From Natronococcus sp. A-GB7 (GTDB lineage: Archaea > Halobacteriota > Halobacteria > Halobacteriales > Natrialbaceae), in NCBI RefSeq assembly GCF_029688865.1, contig NZ_JARUKV010000009.1, forward strand, positions 62,001-126,000: a stretch of DNA of 64,000 nt. Reading direction: 5' to 3'. The notes beneath the pieces were generated by a model. That model saw nothing but the letters and a program-made list of their open reading frames with translations. It was not told where the DNA came from and ran no database searches. Within the stretch, counting starts at the first letter, position 1; the number at the start of each line of letters is the position of its first letter. The position numbers were made by a program, and so were the translations under genes. Below are positions 25,408 to 33,786 of the stretch, piece after piece.

Positions 25408-26421
25408 ATGAAACGACGGCGCGACCCGGTCGAACGGGCCAGCGACGAGTCGACGGACCTCCAGGACGTCTCGACGTGGGAGCCGCGAAACGCGCTCGAT
25501 CGGCTCTCGGTCGCGACGTACAACGGGATCGCCTACGGGCTCCACGCGATCATCATCGGGGTCGCCATCGCGATCACCGCCTTCCTGCTCGTCCAGCCCG
25601 GCGTCCTCGTCCTCGAGGATCCGTGGCTCGCGCTCTTCTTCGGGCTCTCGGTCGTCCCGGCGGCCCTGCTGGCGGCGTTCATCTGGTACTCCGATATCAC
25701 GACGAACGAGCCGCTGGGGCTACTGGTCGCGACGTTCATCCTCGCGATCCTCTTCGCGACGTTCGCGGCCATCGTCAACTCGGTGACGAGGCCGTACTTC
25801 CAGCTGTTCGGCGGGCTCGGTACGATCCTCTTTTTCTTCCTGATCGTCGGCCCCGTCGAGGAGACGGTCAAGCTCCTCGCGGTCCGGGTCTTCGCGTACC
25901 GCAGCGACACGTTCGACGCCGTGATCGACGGCGCAGTGTACGGAGCGATCGCCGGACTCGGCTTCGCCGCCATCGAGAACACGATCTACGTCGCGGGCAC
26001 GGTCGCGGAGGCCCAGGTCGGGACCCTCACTGCGGCGACCGACATCGCGACTCAGCGGGCGCTGGTCGGTCCCGGTCACGTCATCTACTCGGCGATCGCC
26101 GGCTACTATCTCGGGCTGGCGAAGTTCAACCGCGAGTACGCCGGTCCGATCGTCGTCAAGGGGCTGCTGATCGCCGCGTTCGTCCACGCCACCTACAACA
26201 CCACCGTCGGGATCGTCCCCGAGGTCCTCACCTCGCTGTATCCGATCGGGTTCGGCGTCGCGTTCGTCGCGTACGTGATCGTCTTCGACCTCGCGATCGG
26301 CTACTACCTCTACCGGAAGATCGCCCGCTACCGGCGAACCTACCGGGAGATTCGAGGCGACACCGACGACGTGCCGTCGCCGGAGCTGACCGAGTTCGAT
26401 CCGCCGAGCCGCCAGCGCTAA
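25408..26421 (+). CDS. PrsW-family intramembrane metalloprotease
   Basis: A 337-residue protein with about eight membrane helices after a 35-residue charged head. PrsW-family catalytic motifs are present: EE in VEETVKLLAVR (Glu151-Glu152), FAAIENTIY near 186-194, GPGHVIYSAIAGYYLG near 218, and a final helix with HATYNTTVG. Bacterial PrsW cuts an anti-sigma factor at site 1. Haloarchaea have no sigma factors, so the target must differ. The 3' end touches the convergent riboflavin synthase gene. Confidence 0.9.
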   Translation: MKRRRDPVERASDESTDLQDVSTWEPRNALDRLSVATYNGIAYGLHAIIIGVAIAITAFLLVQPGVLVLEDPWLALFFGLSVVPAALLAAFIWYSDITTNEPLGLLVATFILAILFATFAAIVNSVTRPYFQLFGGLGTILFFFLIVGPVEETVKLLAVRVFAYRSDTFDAVIDGAVYGAIAGLGFAAIENTIYVAGTVAEAQVGTLTAATDIATQRALVGPGHVIYSAIAGYYLGLAKFNREYAGPIVVKGLLIAAFVHATYNTTVGIVPEVLTSLYPIGFGVAFVAYVIVFDLAIGYYLYRKIARYRRTYREIRGDTDDVPSPELTEFDPPSRQR

Positions 26422-26422
26422 C

Positions 26423-27025
26423 CTACTCGACGCGGGCCTCGAGCAGCCGTTCGACGTACTTTGCGAGGACGTCGACCTCGAGATGGACCGGGTCGCCGAC
26501 GTCCTTCTCCGAGAGAGTCGTCAGTTCGTACGTCGTGGGGATGATGGCGACCGTGACGTCTCCGTCGTCGGCGAGATCCGCGACGGTGAGGCTGATTCCG
26601 TCGAGCGTGATCGATCCCTTTTCGACGACGTAGCGCTCGTAGCCCGCGGGGAGTTCGAACTCGAAGTACCAGTCCTCGTCGACGGACTCGACGTCCCGAA
26701 CCGTCGCCACCGCGTCAACGTGACCCTGGACGACGTGGCCGTCGAACCGGCCGTCGGCGGGCATCGCCCGCTCTACGTTAACCGCCTCGCCCTCCTCGAG
26801 GTCGCCCAGATACGTCCGCTCGACCGTCTCGCTCGCGAGAAAGACCTCGAACCACGCACCCTCCTCGAAGCGTTCGACCGTGAGACAGACGCCGCTGACG
26901 CTGATGCTCTGACCGTGCTCGAGCCCGGTCGCGACCTCGTCGGCGCCGATCCGGAGCCGGAGGCCGTCCTCGGTTCGGGAGCGGGCGTCGATCGTCCCGG
27001 TCTCCTCGACGATTCCCGTAAACAT
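26423..27025 (-). CDS. ribE: Riboflavin synthase, alpha subunit type
   Basis: A 200-residue enzyme that dismutates two 6,7-dimethyl-8-ribityllumazine molecules to riboflavin. It has the canonical start MFTGIVEETG and two lumazine-binding repeats of about 90 residues each, with ISVSGVCLTVERF in the first and KGSITLDGISLTVADL in the second. Between them are GRFDGHVVQGHVDAVATV and the active-site-region residues. This is the bacterial/eukaryal-type enzyme, as usual in haloarchaea, not the archaeal RibC type of methanogens. It is divergent from a small membrane protein gene. Confidence 0.97.
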   Translation of the reverse strand: MFTGIVEETGTIDARSRTEDGLRLRIGADEVATGLEHGQSISVSGVCLTVERFEEGAWFEVFLASETVERTYLGDLEEGEAVNVERAMPADGRFDGHVVQGHVDAVATVRDVESVDEDWYFEFELPAGYERYVVEKGSITLDGISLTVADLADDGDVTVAIIPTTYELTTLSEKDVGDPVHLEVDVLAKYVERLLEARVE

Positions 27026-27138
27026 ATCCGAGGGTTCGAGCCGACGGATAAAACCGCTCCGGAACGCGGATGCGTTCCAGTTCCGTGACGGATCGGTAGC
27101 CGCCGCGCTTTTGACGGGCCCCTTCGTAGCCGGCGTCG

Positions 27139-27387
27139 ATGGCCGGAATCATCGATACGATCAAGCTGGCGGGCACCCTCGTGCTCGCGCTGCCGGCCGC
27201 GCTCGCCGGACTCGAGTTCCTCCTGGTCCGCGGCGAGACGGCCGTCGGCGCGGTGTTGATCGGCCTCGCGATCGGGCTCGTCCTCGTTCAGCAGCGGCTC
27301 ACCCTCCCCTCCGACGTTCCGGCTGCCGTCGCAAAACGAGTGGTTGGAACGGTACGCAAGGACTCCGACGACGTCGACGATCGGTGA
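27139..27387 (+). CDS. Small membrane protein, 82 residues
   Basis: Starts MAGIIDTIKLAGTLVLALP. It has two hydrophobic helices (about 8-28 and 34-52) and a hydrophilic C-terminal half with basic and acidic residues ending DDVDDR. From memory it resembles a haloarchaeal family numbered DUF7533, unverified. A TATA-like gcgctttt lies about 30 bases before the ATG. No function is known. Confidence 0.7.
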   Translation: MAGIIDTIKLAGTLVLALPAALAGLEFLLVRGETAVGAVLIGLAIGLVLVQQRLTLPSDVPAAVAKRVVGTVRKDSDDVDDR

Positions 27388-27440
27388 GCGGCGATCGAGC
27401 GTTCTCGAGGGCGCCGAGTGACTCCGTCCGAACGAAACCG

Positions 27441-27890
27441 CTATGCTGCCGTCACCGACGGTAGCTGGGCCGTCCTGACCCAGAACTCGTCGACCGCTCG
27501 AGCGAGCGAGACGTACTCGTCGTGGCTGTTCGGCTTCGTGAGATAGGCGTTCGCGCGACGGTCGTAGCTCTCGGCGATATCCGACTCGTCGTCGGAGCAG
27601 GTCAGCACGATCACTGGGAGCGTGGTCAGGCCGGACTCCTCCTGGAGTGTCTCGAGCAGCTCGAGCCCGTGTACTCGCGGCACGTTGAGATCGAGCAAGA
27701 GGAGATCGGGAAACGAGCTGGTTTCGCGGTGATCGGAGAGATAGCTTATCGCCTCGGCGCCGTCGGAAACGGTGTGGACTCGGACGTCGTCGGCAACCTG
27801 GTCGAACGCGTCGCTGATCAGCGTCGCGTCGCCGGGATTGTCCTCGACGAGAAGAATGTCGGTTGGCTCGGACGGAGTCACGGTTCTCAT
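27441..27890 (-). CDS. Single-domain response regulator
   Basis: A 149-residue stand-alone receiver domain. The acidic pocket is in LLVEDNPGDA, the phospho-acceptor is Asp67 in LLLLDLNVP, the switch residue Thr97 is in VIVLTCSDDE, and the conserved Lys119 is in YLTKPN. It is of the Rcp1/CheY-like type often paired with bacteriophytochrome-like or HisKA kinases in haloarchaea, with no DNA-binding output. No histidine kinase is adjacent. ATG 27890 was chosen over an extension of 15 residues upstream. The C-terminus converges with the small membrane gene. Confidence 0.93.
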   Translation of the reverse strand: MRTVTPSEPTDILLVEDNPGDATLISDAFDQVADDVRVHTVSDGAEAISYLSDHRETSSFPDLLLLDLNVPRVHGLELLETLQEESGLTTLPVIVLTCSDDESDIAESYDRRANAYLTKPNSHDEYVSLARAVDEFWVRTAQLPSVTAA

Positions 27891-28002
27891 ACGGTAGTTT
27901 CTCAGGACATCCCAATAAGACCGGTCACTATACACATTGGGACCGGCTGCGTGTGCAGCCCCTGAGTATATATGTCAGGACTACCCGGCGAAATCGCCGG
28001 AC

Positions 28003-29037
28003 TCACTCGAGGGCTTTCGGATCGAGCGACTGCGGGATCGACTCGAGCCGGTCGACCGCCTCGTCGACCGCGAGCAGTTCCGTCAGTTGGATTCGGCCGT
28101 TCCGGGTCTCGACGCCGACGTCGAGTCGGACGACGGCTCCCTCGCCGATCTCCTGGCGTCCGCGGTTCGGGCGTTCCGCGGGCTCGAGGCCGACGCCGAC
28201 GACGCGGGTGTAGATTCCGTCCTCGAACCCGAACGCCCGCACCTCGGCCTCGAGGTCGGCCTCGACGGCGGTCACCGACTGCGCGTCGGCCGTGAGCATC
28301 GACGCGGCCGAGCGAAACGCGCGCGTAACGCCGACGTGAGCGCGTCGCTCGTCGCCGCCGTCACCGTCGCGAACGTACGTCCGGGCGAGCCCGCCGTAGT
28401 AGCCCGATGGCTCCCGCGGTGCGGTCTCGAGGACGATCGGAACGCCCGTGCGGATCGGGTCGTCGTCCGGGGCCGAAACCGCGGTGTTGCCGTCCGGGAG
28501 CCCGCCCGCGGCGACGATCCCCTCGTCGATCGCGGTGCGGAGTCGGTCGGCGGTCAGGGGCTCGCCCTCGAGGCGGAGCCGTCCGTCGGCGGCGTCGGCG
28601 CTCGCGAGCAGCGCGGCGCCGCGCCGGATTCCGGCGCCCGCGACCGCCTGTGCGTCCGCGATCCGCTCGCGTTCGGCGGCCGTCTTCGTCGCCCTGGCTC
28701 GAGAGACGACATCCGTCGAGGAAAGCGAGAAGTCCGCTCCCTCGAGGTAGAGCGCGGCGTCGTGGGGGATTCGAGCCGGCGTCAGCACCGTTCCTTCGAG
28801 GCCGTCCGCGGCGAGGTCGTCGGCGAGCTCGCTGGCGGGGTCGGTCTGCGAGCGAACCCGCCACTCGCGGCCGTCGAACGCGACGGCGCGGCGGCCTCCC
28901 TCTGGCTCTCGCTCGAGTTCGGATCGGCAGTACCGAATCGCGGGATCGTCGGCGGAGCCGACGTGAACGAACGCGCTCGCGTCCTCGCGCTCGAGGGCCG
29001 TACGCAGGGCGGAGTCGACGGCTGGGTCGCCGGTCAC
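28003..29037 (-). CDS. M24 (Xaa-Pro peptidase)-fold protein lacking metal ligands
   Basis: A 344-residue protein with a creatinase-like N-domain and an M24 pita-bread C-domain. The C-domain can be aligned on VLETAPREPSGYYGGLARTYV, GFEDGIYTRVVGVGLEPAE and EGAVVRLDVGVETRNGR. In active M24 enzymes these hold the metal ligands Asp, Asp, His, Glu and Glu. Here those positions look substituted, so it is probably not a peptidase. It starts with GTG, overlapping the helicase stop as GTGA, so the two proteins are translationally coupled. Confidence 0.8.
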   Translation of the reverse strand: MTGDPAVDSALRTALEREDASAFVHVGSADDPAIRYCRSELEREPEGGRRAVAFDGREWRVRSQTDPASELADDLAADGLEGTVLTPARIPHDAALYLEGADFSLSSTDVVSRARATKTAAERERIADAQAVAGAGIRRGAALLASADAADGRLRLEGEPLTADRLRTAIDEGIVAAGGLPDGNTAVSAPDDDPIRTGVPIVLETAPREPSGYYGGLARTYVRDGDGGDERRAHVGVTRAFRSAASMLTADAQSVTAVEADLEAEVRAFGFEDGIYTRVVGVGLEPAERPNRGRQEIGEGAVVRLDVGVETRNGRIQLTELLAVDEAVDRLESIPQSLDPKALE

Positions 29038-30899
29038 GGCGCTTCGGCTTCCAGCTCCTCGGCCTCGCCGTCGGGCGCCTGTGCCTGCTCGAGCAGCTCC
29101 TCGAGGGTCAGGTCGGTCAGCTGGTTAGTCAGGAGGACGTCGATCGGCAGCGTCGGCGCGCCGTCGACGAGGTTCTCGAGGATGTACAGTCGCTCGCGGG
29201 CCCGGGACATGCCGACGTAGAAGACCCGTCGTTCGTTGTCGGTCAGCACGGGCACGGGCGAGGTCGTCTTGGTGAACTCCTCGCAGCCGGGGACGTCGGT
29301 GGGGTCGTCGACCGTCGCGACCATCTGCTCGACGACCTTCTCGGTGAGGTCGGTGCCGACGAAGACGTGGTCGGCCTCGCGGCCCTTCGCGGAGTGGATG
29401 GTGCCGACGCGAACCCGGTCGGTGTCCATCCCCTGGTACTCGCCGATGTTGAAGTACGAGCGGATGCTCTTCTTCTGGAAGTTGGTTACCTTCCGGACCA
29501 TGTCGCCGGCCGAGGCGGGACCGGGCATGAACGGGGCGTGGTCCTCGATCACGTCGGCGGGGACGGTGAGCTCCTCTAAGTCCTCGACGCCGGCCTCTTC
29601 CTGGCGCTCGTCGATCTCGTCGAAGAGGGCGTCGCGCTCGTTGGTTCCAAACGCCGAGTCCTGGAGCATGTCCGCGAGCCGGCGGGCCTGCAGTCCGTCG
29701 ACGTCGTCACCGCGGTCGATCGCCTCGACGGCGCGGACGTACTGAGTGAGCCGATCCGTCCACATTCGCTGGTCGGTCAGCGACCGGAACGGCACGCCCT
29801 CGGTGATGAACTCGTCGATGAACTGGAACATCTGGTACCGGGCGCGAAACAGCAGCATGATCGTCCCGTCGCCCTCGACGAGGGTACGCCGGACCATCCG
29901 GACGAGATCGAGCATCGAGGCGTTCGCGCGGGCCTCGACCGAGCCGCCCTCCTTGCGGGGTTTGAGGTCCTTGTCCTGGCGCTGATCGATGTGGCGGATC
30001 TCCTTGTTGACCGCGTTGAGCACGTTCGAGGGGAGCCGGTAGGAGTTCGGCAAGATGACGTCTTCGTCGACCTCCTCCTCGAGCAGCAGGGCGGGGTCGG
30101 CGCCCTGCCAGGAGTAGACGACCTGGTCGTCGTCGCCGGCGATCAGCACCTGCTCCACGTGGGGTTTCCACTCGTCGTAGACGTCGTACTGCAGCGTGGT
30201 GATGTCCTGGAACTCGTCGATCACCAGATAGTCGACGTTCGGGAGCAGCGAGCGCTGCTTGACGCGCTCGAGCATGTCGGCGAAGCCGATCTTGCCCTGC
30301 TCGCCCTTGTACGAACGCCAGGCGCGGATCGCCTCGGGGACGTCGATCCGGTCGTCGTCGGAGGGCCAGGTCGGCGTGTACTTGTTGCCCTCCTGGGCGC
30401 GGTCGTCGATCTCGGGCGGCAGTCGAACCTCCTCGTCGTCCCACTGGAAGGGGACGTCGTACCAGTCGGAGACCTCGCGGCTGGTCCGCTGGAGCCACTG
30501 GCTCGTCGCGATGACCTTGTTCCCGATCGTCGTCGACCGGGCGGTTCGACGGCCCGCACCCGAGTACTCGTCTTCGTACTCGATCCCGTACTCGTCGCAG
30601 AACTCCTCCTTGTCGGACTCGCCGATGACGTCGCTTCGGGAGAGATCCAGCAGTTCGTACGCCTTCGCGTGCATCGTACAGACGTTGCCCTGTAGCGCTC
30701 GGGGGCTCTCGTCGAGGCGCTCTGCCAGCCGTTCGCGAACCTCCTGTGCGGCCGCTCGAGTGTACGAAACGACGAGAATATCCCGGAACGTGACCCCGTC
30801 CTGCTCGAGGATCTCTTCGACGTGATCGAGAAGCGCCGTCGTCTTCCCGCTCCCCGGCCCACCGAACAGCCGGGTGACCTTCGTCTCCGTAGTAGCCAT
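29034..30899 (-). CDS. UvrD/Rep-family superfamily 1A DNA helicase
   Basis: A 621-residue SF1 helicase. Motif I (Walker A) is GGPGSGKTT near residue 13. VVSYTRAAAQEV is the Ia-like motif, YLVIDEFQD is motif II, AGDDDQVVYSWQGA is motif III, TIHSAKGREADHV is motif V and VFYVGMSRARERLY is motif VI. Such proteins unwind DNA 3'-5' in repair or replication restart. The acidic C-terminal tail ends EELEAEAP. It overlaps the M24-fold gene and is probably its co-transcribed leader gene. The start ATG sits at a strong context just after an AT-rich patch. Confidence 0.95.
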   Translation of the reverse strand: MATTETKVTRLFGGPGSGKTTALLDHVEEILEQDGVTFRDILVVSYTRAAAQEVRERLAERLDESPRALQGNVCTMHAKAYELLDLSRSDVIGESDKEEFCDEYGIEYEDEYSGAGRRTARSTTIGNKVIATSQWLQRTSREVSDWYDVPFQWDDEEVRLPPEIDDRAQEGNKYTPTWPSDDDRIDVPEAIRAWRSYKGEQGKIGFADMLERVKQRSLLPNVDYLVIDEFQDITTLQYDVYDEWKPHVEQVLIAGDDDQVVYSWQGADPALLLEEEVDEDVILPNSYRLPSNVLNAVNKEIRHIDQRQDKDLKPRKEGGSVEARANASMLDLVRMVRRTLVEGDGTIMLLFRARYQMFQFIDEFITEGVPFRSLTDQRMWTDRLTQYVRAVEAIDRGDDVDGLQARRLADMLQDSAFGTNERDALFDEIDERQEEAGVEDLEELTVPADVIEDHAPFMPGPASAGDMVRKVTNFQKKSIRSYFNIGEYQGMDTDRVRVGTIHSAKGREADHVFVGTDLTEKVVEQMVATVDDPTDVPGCEEFTKTTSPVPVLTDNERRVFYVGMSRARERLYILENLVDGAPTLPIDVLLTNQLTDLTLEELLEQAQAPDGEAEELEAEAP

Positions 30900-31000
30900 T
30901 GTAGCTGTTCAGGGTCGCAATACCCATAAGTGACGTGGGTTACGCCCGGAAAACCGCTGACGGACCGAATACCATCGGTCCCGGTCGTCGCATCCGCCGA

Positions 31001-31186
31001 CTACGGGGCCGGCGTCCACCCGCAGACGGTACAGGTACTGGCCGACCGCTCGTGAAGCCCGCCGCAGTCCGGACACTGCTTCTTGTTATACTCCTGTTCC
31101 CACCCCACTCGCTCTACCGCGTGACCGCGGTCCGAAAGGAATTCATCGAAGACATCGTCACCGGCATCGTTGGGTGAGGTTGCCAT
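31001..31186 (-). CDS. HVO_0416-family zinc-finger protein
   Basis: A 61-residue protein of a small haloarchaeal zinc-finger family. It begins MATSPNDAGDDVFDEFLSD, has the conserved GHAVERVGWEQEYNKKQ core, and ends with two zinc knuckles, CPDCG and CTVCGW. Zinc binding is expected from the four cysteines. Related small proteins in Haloferax affect growth and motility, but the target is not known. ATG 31186 was chosen because a TATA-like box on the minus strand sits at leaderless spacing. Confidence 0.88.
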   Translation of the reverse strand: MATSPNDAGDDVFDEFLSDRGHAVERVGWEQEYNKKQCPDCGGLHERSASTCTVCGWTPAP

Positions 31187-31210
31187 ACCCGTGGCAATGA
31201 GAACCACGGT

Positions 31211-31217
31211 ATTAAAG
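31211..31217 (-). promoter_or_regulatory. TATA-like box of the zinc-finger gene
   Basis: On the minus strand ctttaat is centred about 28 bases before ATG 31186. Confidence 0.55.
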
Positions 31218-31312
31218 ACCGCGGTTCACACAGTAATCTGCCGGATCCCACGATCGATCGGAGCCGTTCGGACGACCCGCGGACTTTTCTCGGTCTCGCC
31301 CGAAGATCCGGT

Positions 31313-32149
31313 ATGAGCGAACTCCGCCTCGACGCGACGCAGCTCGATCGCTACTCGAGACACGTCATCATGGACGAGATCGGTCCCGAGGGCCAGCAGC
31401 GCCTGCTCGAGGGCAGCGTCCTCGTCGTCGGCGCGGGGGGGCTGGGATCGCCGGCGATCCAGTACCTCGCGGCCGCGGGTATCGGCCGACTGGGAATCGT
31501 CGACGACGACGTCGTCGAGCGCTCGAACCTCCAGCGTCAGATCGTCCACGGCGACGGCGACGTCGGCCGACCGAAGGTCGACAGCGCGGCCGACTACGTC
31601 GCGGCGCTGAACCCCGACGTCGACGTCGATACCTACGAGACGCGGCTGTCGGCGGCGAACGTCGGCGACCTGGTGAGCGAGTACGACGTCGTCCTCGACG
31701 CCAGCGATAACTTCGGCACCCGCTACCTGCTCAACGACCACTGCGTGCTCACCGAGACCCCGCTCTCCCACGGCGCGATCTACCGCTTCGAGGGGCAGGT
31801 GACGACCTTTACCAACGAGCGCGACGGCGAGGAGGACCCACCCTGCTATCGCTGCGTGTTCCCCGAGGCGCCCGAGCCCGGCACCGTCCCCGACTGCGCG
31901 ACGACCGGCGTGCTCGGCGTGCTGCCGGGCACCGTCGGCTGTATCCAGGCCACCGAGGTCGTCAAATACTTCATCGGCAAGGGCGACCTGCTCGAGGGAC
32001 GGCTCCTGATGTACGACGCGATGGGGATGACCTTCGACACCGTCGACGTCCTGCGGAACCCGGAGTGTCCGGTCTGTGGCGACGAGCCCGAGATCGAATC
32101 GGTCGAGGACGTCGCCTACGAGGGGAGCTGTTCGATTTCGGCCGACTGA
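31313..32149 (+). CDS. ubaA: E1-like SAMP-activating adenylyltransferase (MoeB/ThiF family)
   Basis: A 278-residue HesA/MoeB/ThiF protein. The nucleotide-binding GAGGLGSPA lies near residues 40-48, the Asp-Asp patch at GIVDDDVVERSNLQRQ, and the catalytic cysteine is Cys195 in PDCATTGVLG. Zinc ligands are CYRC (178-181) and CPVCG near 260. In Haloferax, UbaA activates small archaeal modifier proteins both for conjugation to targets and for sulfur transfer to molybdopterin and tRNA. This gene carries all the hallmark residues. It is monocistronic here, followed by a convergent acetyltransferase gene. Confidence 0.95.
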   Translation: MSELRLDATQLDRYSRHVIMDEIGPEGQQRLLEGSVLVVGAGGLGSPAIQYLAAAGIGRLGIVDDDVVERSNLQRQIVHGDGDVGRPKVDSAADYVAALNPDVDVDTYETRLSAANVGDLVSEYDVVLDASDNFGTRYLLNDHCVLTETPLSHGAIYRFEGQVTTFTNERDGEEDPPCYRCVFPEAPEPGTVPDCATTGVLGVLPGTVGCIQATEVVKYFIGKGDLLEGRLLMYDAMGMTFDTVDVLRNPECPVCGDEPEIESVEDVAYEGSCSISAD

Positions 32150-32167
32150 CGCTCCAGCCCGCCGCCT

Positions 32168-32698
32168 TCAGCGCTGTGTCGCCGTCTCGAGCGTGTAGAT
32201 CGCCGTCGGGTACGCCTCGCCAGCGATATCGAACTCCGAACGTCCGGTTCGCTCGAATCCCCTGGCCTCGTAGAACCGTCGTCCGACGTCGTTTCCCGCC
32301 AGCATCTCGAGGCGCAGCCGCTCGATCCCCTCGGGTAGCGCCTCGAGACAGCGCTCGAGCAGCGCCGTTCCGGCCCCCTCGCCCCAGTAGTCGGGCTCGA
32401 CGTACAGCTCCTTGAGGCCCGCCTCGTCCGGGCCGACGAACGCCTTCGTCCCCTCGTCCCATCGGACGTAGCCGTACCCCCGAACTCGTCCCTCGAGCGC
32501 CGCCAGGAAGATTCCCTCCCGGTCACGCTCCAGTCGGTCGGCATACTCCCGGAGCTGCTCGTCGGACGGGTCGGCGCCGAACCCCGCGAGCACCTCCTCG
32601 GGGAGCAGGTCGTCGTAGGCCTCGCGGAAGGCCAGCGCGTTGACGCGGGTTATCGCTCGGGCGTCCGCCGTTCCCGGCTCGAGACGGCGCAGTTCCAT
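32168..32698 (-). CDS. GNAT-family N-acetyltransferase
   Basis: A 176-residue GNAT protein: N-terminal strand and helix MELRRLEPG, substrate helices, then motif A with LYVEPDYWGEGAGTALLERC, whose WGEGAGTAL is the acetyl-CoA pyrophosphate loop. Motif B is MLAGNDVGRRFYEARGFERTG. It acetylates an amine on an unknown target, possibly an amino acid or a protein N-terminus. ATG 32698 is preferred because the extended frame has no protein character. It is divergent from the aldolase gene. Confidence 0.92.
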   Translation of the reverse strand: MELRRLEPGTADARAITRVNALAFREAYDDLLPEEVLAGFGADPSDEQLREYADRLERDREGIFLAALEGRVRGYGYVRWDEGTKAFVGPDEAGLKELYVEPDYWGEGAGTALLERCLEALPEGIERLRLEMLAGNDVGRRFYEARGFERTGRSEFDIAGEAYPTAIYTLETATQR

Positions 32699-32837
32699 AC
32701 TCCCGGCTCGTCGTCGCCGCTCAAAGTAGTTCGGATGGTGTGTCACACCCTCTCCTCCCTCGACCACTCCCCCTCCGTCCGCAGCGAACCCTGCCCGAAC
32801 CCCACGTTCCATGTGGCCGACGATCGTACCCCGGCTC

Positions 32838-33701
32838 ATGCACGGTACCGGCGTCCCCATCGCCACCCCGTTCGCGGACGGCGCGGTCGATCACGAGCGA
32901 CTGCGGGCGCTCGCCGAGTGGCTCGAGCGCTCGGGCGTCGACTTCCTGGTTCCCTGTGGCTCGACTGGGGAGGGGCCGGCGCTGACGACCGACGAGCGCG
33001 TCGCGGTCGTCGAGACGGTCGCCGAGGCGACCGACCTCCCGACCCTCGCCGGCACCGGTCGGGAGGGGCTCGAACCGACCCTCGAGACGACCGAACGCGC
33101 GGCCGAGGCCGGCGCCGACGCCGCGCTCGTGGTCACGCCCTCCTTCTACGGGACCGACGACGCGGCCCTCGTCGCGTACTACGAGGAAGTCGCGAGCGCC
33201 TCGCCGATCCCGGTCTTCCTCTACAGCGTCCCCAAATTCACGGGCCGGGCGCTGGTCCCCGAGACCGTCGCGGAGCTCGCGGCCCACGAGAACGTCGCCG
33301 GGATCAAGGACTCGAGCGGGAGCCTCGAGTCGATCCAGTGGCTGCTCGATCACACCGACGACGCCTTCTCGGTCCTCGTCGGCAGCGGCAGCGTCTACGC
33401 GGCCGGGCTCGCGGCGGGCGCCGACGGCGGCGTGCTCGCGGTCGCCAACGTCGTTCCCGAGTTCGCGAGCGAGATCTACCGGCTCGATCGCGAGAATCGA
33501 CCCGGTGCGGCCCGCGAGCGAAACGCCGGGATCGTCGAACTCAACCACGCCGTCACCTCGCGGTTCGGCGTCCCCGGCGTCAAGGCCGCCCTCGCGATGC
33601 GGGGCCAGTCGGTCGGCCGACCGCGCCGTCCGCTCGGCGAACTCGGGGCCGAGGCGAAGACCGACCTCGAGTCGATCCTCGAGCGAACGCTCGAGGCGTA
33701 A
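32838..33701 (+). CDS. DapA/KDG-aldolase-family enzyme
   Basis: A 287-residue class I aldolase-type TIM barrel. The start MHGTGVPIATPF matches the family. The Schiff-base lysine is Lys157 in AGIKDSSGS and the proton-relay tyrosine is Tyr129 in VFLYSVPKFTG; GSTGEG is the phosphate/carboxylate-binding loop. The family includes 4-hydroxy-tetrahydrodipicolinate synthase (lysine synthesis) and 2-keto-3-deoxygluconate aldolase (sugar breakdown). No lysine or sugar gene is next to it, so the substrate is left open. The ATG is preceded by another in-frame ATG nine codons upstream. Confidence 0.9.
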   Translation: MHGTGVPIATPFADGAVDHERLRALAEWLERSGVDFLVPCGSTGEGPALTTDERVAVVETVAEATDLPTLAGTGREGLEPTLETTERAAEAGADAALVVTPSFYGTDDAALVAYYEEVASASPIPVFLYSVPKFTGRALVPETVAELAAHENVAGIKDSSGSLESIQWLLDHTDDAFSVLVGSGSVYAAGLAAGADGGVLAVANVVPEFASEIYRLDRENRPGAARERNAGIVELNHAVTSRFGVPGVKAALAMRGQSVGRPRRPLGELGAEAKTDLESILERTLEA

Positions 33702-33767
33702 CCGAATATGGTTCTTGAGGTCGGACGAATGAACCGCCCAAAGTTACTGACAAGCGTCAAGTTCTCT

Positions 33768-33783
33768 CCCGCCAAATGGCGGG
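33768..33783 (+). repeat. Perfect 6-bp inverted repeat, possible operator
   Basis: The repeat cccgcc-aaat-ggcggg ends three bases before the ATG of the transporter gene. With a TATA-like aaagttact at 33740-33748 the predicted transcript start falls inside it, which fits a repressor site better than a terminator. Confidence 0.4.
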
Positions 33784-33786
33784 TAG

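Noticed and set aside
27937-29220. A 427-codon plus-strand frame opposite the M24-fold gene.
   Set aside because: Antisense of a motif-bearing gene; no start context or recognisable domain.
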